Assembly: GCA_002415855.1 (NCBI GenBank)
Contig: DIAS01000009.1
Span: 1 to 64,000, forward strand
Origin: Bacteroidales bacterium UBA5072
Lineage (GTDB): Bacteria; Bacteroidota; Bacteroidia; Bacteroidales; UBA10428
DNA: 64,000 bases
Reading direction: 5' to 3'
The notes beneath the pieces were generated by a model. It worked only from the letters and a program-made list of their open reading frames with translations. It ran no database searches and was not told the DNA's origin. The translations under genes were made by a program, and so were the position numbers. Shown one piece after another: positions 62,483-64,000 of this stretch. Each line of letters begins with the position of its first letter. The stretch's first letter is position 1.

Positions 62483-62935
62483 TTACGTCACATCTTGTAT
62501 TTTCCGGGTAAGCCTGATGTCGGAAATAGCCAGAGAAGCGTCTGCACCTTTACAGATCTCGAACAGGGTTAAAAGCGCCACACTTACTGCAGTGAGGGCT
62601 TCAGTTTCGAGACCTTGCTGGCAAACAGATCTGATCAGGCTTTTCACTTCAATGCCATTCGGATAGATATAGGCTTTTACGTCCACCCGGGTGAGCGGAA
62701 CCTGATGAACGAGCGGAACAAGATTGCTTGCATTCTTTGCGGCCTGTATACCAGCAATTTCAGCAACAGCTATTACTTCGCCTTTTTCCAATTCATTCTC
62801 TTTAATCATCCGGATTGTTTCCGGCTTGAGGTGAATAAATCCCGAGGCTTCTGCTTCTTTTATGTCCGCCGGTTTGTTGGTGATATCGATCATACTGATC
62901 TTACCCTTGTCGTCAATGTGATCAAGCTTTTTCAT
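62483..62935 (-). CDS. moaC: Cyclic pyranopterin monophosphate synthase MoaC
   Basis: A 150-residue molybdenum-cofactor enzyme. KISMIDITNKP, EIAGIQAAKNAS, LVPLVHQVPL (active-site His) and GLETEALTAVSVALLTLFEICKGAD are visible. Relative to E. coli the YDMCK stretch reads FEICK (Asp to Glu at D128, Lys kept) and the Cys before His is Val. No moaA or other moa gene is in the window. Confidence 0.88.
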   Translation of the reverse strand: MKKLDHIDDKGKISMIDITNKPADIKEAEASGFIHLKPETIRMIKENELEKGEVIAVAEIAGIQAAKNASNLVPLVHQVPLTRVDVKAYIYPNGIEVKSLIRSVCQQGLETEALTAVSVALLTLFEICKGADASLAISDIRLTRKIQDVT

Positions 62936-62945
62936 GGTCAGATGA

Positions 62946-64000
62946 TTAATTGATAATTTTGAGTTCCGTCCTTCGGTTCAAAGCCTTTCCATCTTCCGTA
63001 TCATTGGATGACACCGGATGATTCATGCCATAACCTATTGAAATAATCCGTCCTGCTTCTACAGAAGCATTTATCAGGTATTCAGCAACTGATTTTGCGC
63101 GGTTCTCCGACAGTTTCTGATTGTAATCAAGGTTACCCGTGTTATCTGTGTGACCGCTGATCTCGATCCTTACCTCTGGATTGGTCTGGAGAAATCTTAC
63201 CACCTTGTTTAATTCAGCTGTGGATTCACGCTTAAGTGCATAGGAATCAGTCTCAAAAAATACGTTCTTAAGAACCACAAAATTACCTTTTTTGATTGGT
63301 TGCAACGGTATATCCTTCAGAAAGGGCCTCTCTGCAAGGTAGGTGTTTTTCAGCATGAAGTTCTCGGAAAAGAACAGGTAACCTTTGCGGGAAACGTTGA
63401 GCATGTAATTGTGGTTCACAGGTATGCTGACCAGGAATTCACCGGTCAGACTGTCGGATTGTGCGCGGTATATGGTACGACCGGTTTCCAGATCAACAAG
63501 ATCAAACTGAGCCCGGAGCAATTGATGCCCCTCAGCATCAAATACCTTCCCCTTCATATAGGTAACCATGGCGGGACGATTTTCGACGGGCAGATCAAAC
63601 ATGAAGATATCTTTTCCCTTTGACTTGTCAATATCAGAGGAATAATATGCTTTGTCACCCCGTGCATTGACGATCAGTCCGATCTCATCACGGTTTGTAT
63701 TGATAGGGAACCCCATATTTACCGGTTTTTGCCAGTTTCCGAGGCTATCCCTCCTGGTCACGAACAGATCGTAACCACCGAGACCAATATGTCCGTCAGA
63801 TGAAAAATACAGAGATTGATTATCAGGATGAATAAATGGCGACATTTCAATGCCCGGAGTATTGACCTCTTTGCCAAGGTTCTCGGCCGGCGACCAATTC
63901 CCTTCGTCATCCCTGTAAGAGACCCAGATATCGTGCAGGCCCTGACCTCCCGGTCTGTCACTTGAAAAGTACAGGGTATTGCCATCCGGGGTAATTGAAG
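62946..64000 (-). CDS. PD40/CRD/OmpA protein, PorE-like T9SS peptidoglycan anchor (N terminus outside window)
   Basis: The frame stays open to the window edge, so the N terminus is missing. Visible C-terminal part: beta-propeller PD40 repeats (two YFSSD-containing blades), a carboxypeptidase-regulatory-like beta-sandwich (about MVTYMKGKVFDAEGHQLL), and an OmpA peptidoglycan-binding domain (EISGHTDNTGNLDYN, LSENRAKSVAEYL, ALNRRTELKI). This domain order is that of PorE of the type IX secretion system, but the same order occurs in other Bacteroidota OmpA proteins. Confidence 0.82.
   Translation of the reverse strand, partial: SITPDGNTLYFSSDRPGGQGLHDIWVSYRDDEGNWSPAENLGKEVNTPGIEMSPFIHPDNQSLYFSSDGHIGLGGYDLFVTRRDSLGNWQKPVNMGFPINTNRDEIGLIVNARGDKAYYSSDIDKSKGKDIFMFDLPVENRPAMVTYMKGKVFDAEGHQLLRAQFDLVDLETGRTIYRAQSDSLTGEFLVSIPVNHNYMLNVSRKGYLFFSENFMLKNTYLAERPFLKDIPLQPIKKGNFVVLKNVFFETDSYALKRESTAELNKVVRFLQTNPEVRIEISGHTDNTGNLDYNQKLSENRAKSVAEYLINASVEAGRIISIGYGMNHPVSSNDTEDGKALNRRTELKIIN

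Noticed and set aside
1..64000. tRNA, rRNA, CRISPR array, insertion sequence or prophage
   Set aside because: No cloverleaf-like segment, regular spacer array, transposase or phage motif was seen on either strand; a covariance-model scan would be decisive for small RNAs.

Overview
The window is chromosomal DNA from a member of the Bacteroidota, most likely Bacteroidales-like. GC content is about mid-40s by eye. The assignment rests on several clade hallmarks: the bamD - rpoZ (Bacteroidota-type omega) - coaBC - porD(DUF4835) - recN cluster, a PorE-like PD40/OmpA protein (both point to a type IX secretion system), a tamB/tsaD divergent pair, an AsnA/AsnC pair, a Spt-like alpha-oxoamine synthase, long four-TM FtsX/MacB-type permeases, and promoters of the TAnnTTTG type in front of many genes. 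No rRNA, tRNA, CRISPR array, transposase or prophage gene was recognised; the region looks like stable core and near-core chromosome.

Layout. 1-1.2 kb: tail of a GH3 beta-glucosidase and plsC. 1.2-6.4 kb: minus-strand galactose block (galK, galM, FucP-like sugar permease, then a GT39-like membrane glycosyltransferase). 6.5-8.2 kb: asnA divergent from an AsnC/Lrp regulator. 8.3-10 kb: C_GCAxxG_C_C redox protein and an M19 dipeptidase. 10.2-15.4 kb: the most unusual locus, with two coiled-coil proteins (one with two membrane spans), a membrane-anchored protein that fuses an ABC substrate-binding domain to a peptidoglycan-binding OmpA domain, and an SsuC/SsuB-type permease and ATPase. A terminator-like hairpin sits inside it. 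15.4-18.6 kb: extradiol dioxygenase, GNAT acetyltransferase and ClC chloride channel. 18.6-20.5 kb: DUF4389, DUF4870 and M48 protease. 20.7-24.7 kb: glyA, TSUP transporter and the exbB-exbD-tonB operon. 24.8-30.4 kb: tamB and tsaD. 30.7-36.5 kb: SiaC-like protein, AI-2E permease, nucleotide cyclase-HD protein, uvrB and efp. 36.6-42.5 kb: fabI and the recN-porD-coaBC-rpoZ-bamD block. 42.6-48.1 kb: Spt-like enzyme, KdsD-like isomerase, hybrid histidine kinase and an outer-membrane beta-barrel. 48.2-57.8 kb: trpB2, trxB, PfkB kinase, class II aldolase, AmrS radical SAM enzyme, FtsX-type permease, YghZ-type reductase and a second SiaC-like protein. 57.9-60 kb: ECF sigma / anti-sigma / two Spy-CnrX-like proteins. 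60-64 kb: a large divergent NDK-like protein, alpha/beta hydrolase, moaC and the PorE-like protein.

Envelope work dominates: lipid synthesis (plsC, fabI, Spt-like), outer-membrane assembly (bamD, tamB), energy transduction (exbBD-tonB), secretion (porD, PorE-like), envelope stress sensing (ECF cluster) and the OmpA-tethered ABC system. The main candidates for new biology are the OmpA-tethered ABC locus, the EF-P with Asn at the modifiable loop tip, the outsized NDK-like protein, the pair of SiaC homologues with a cyclase-HD protein near one of them, and families of hairpins that reuse the same stem sequence at different loci.
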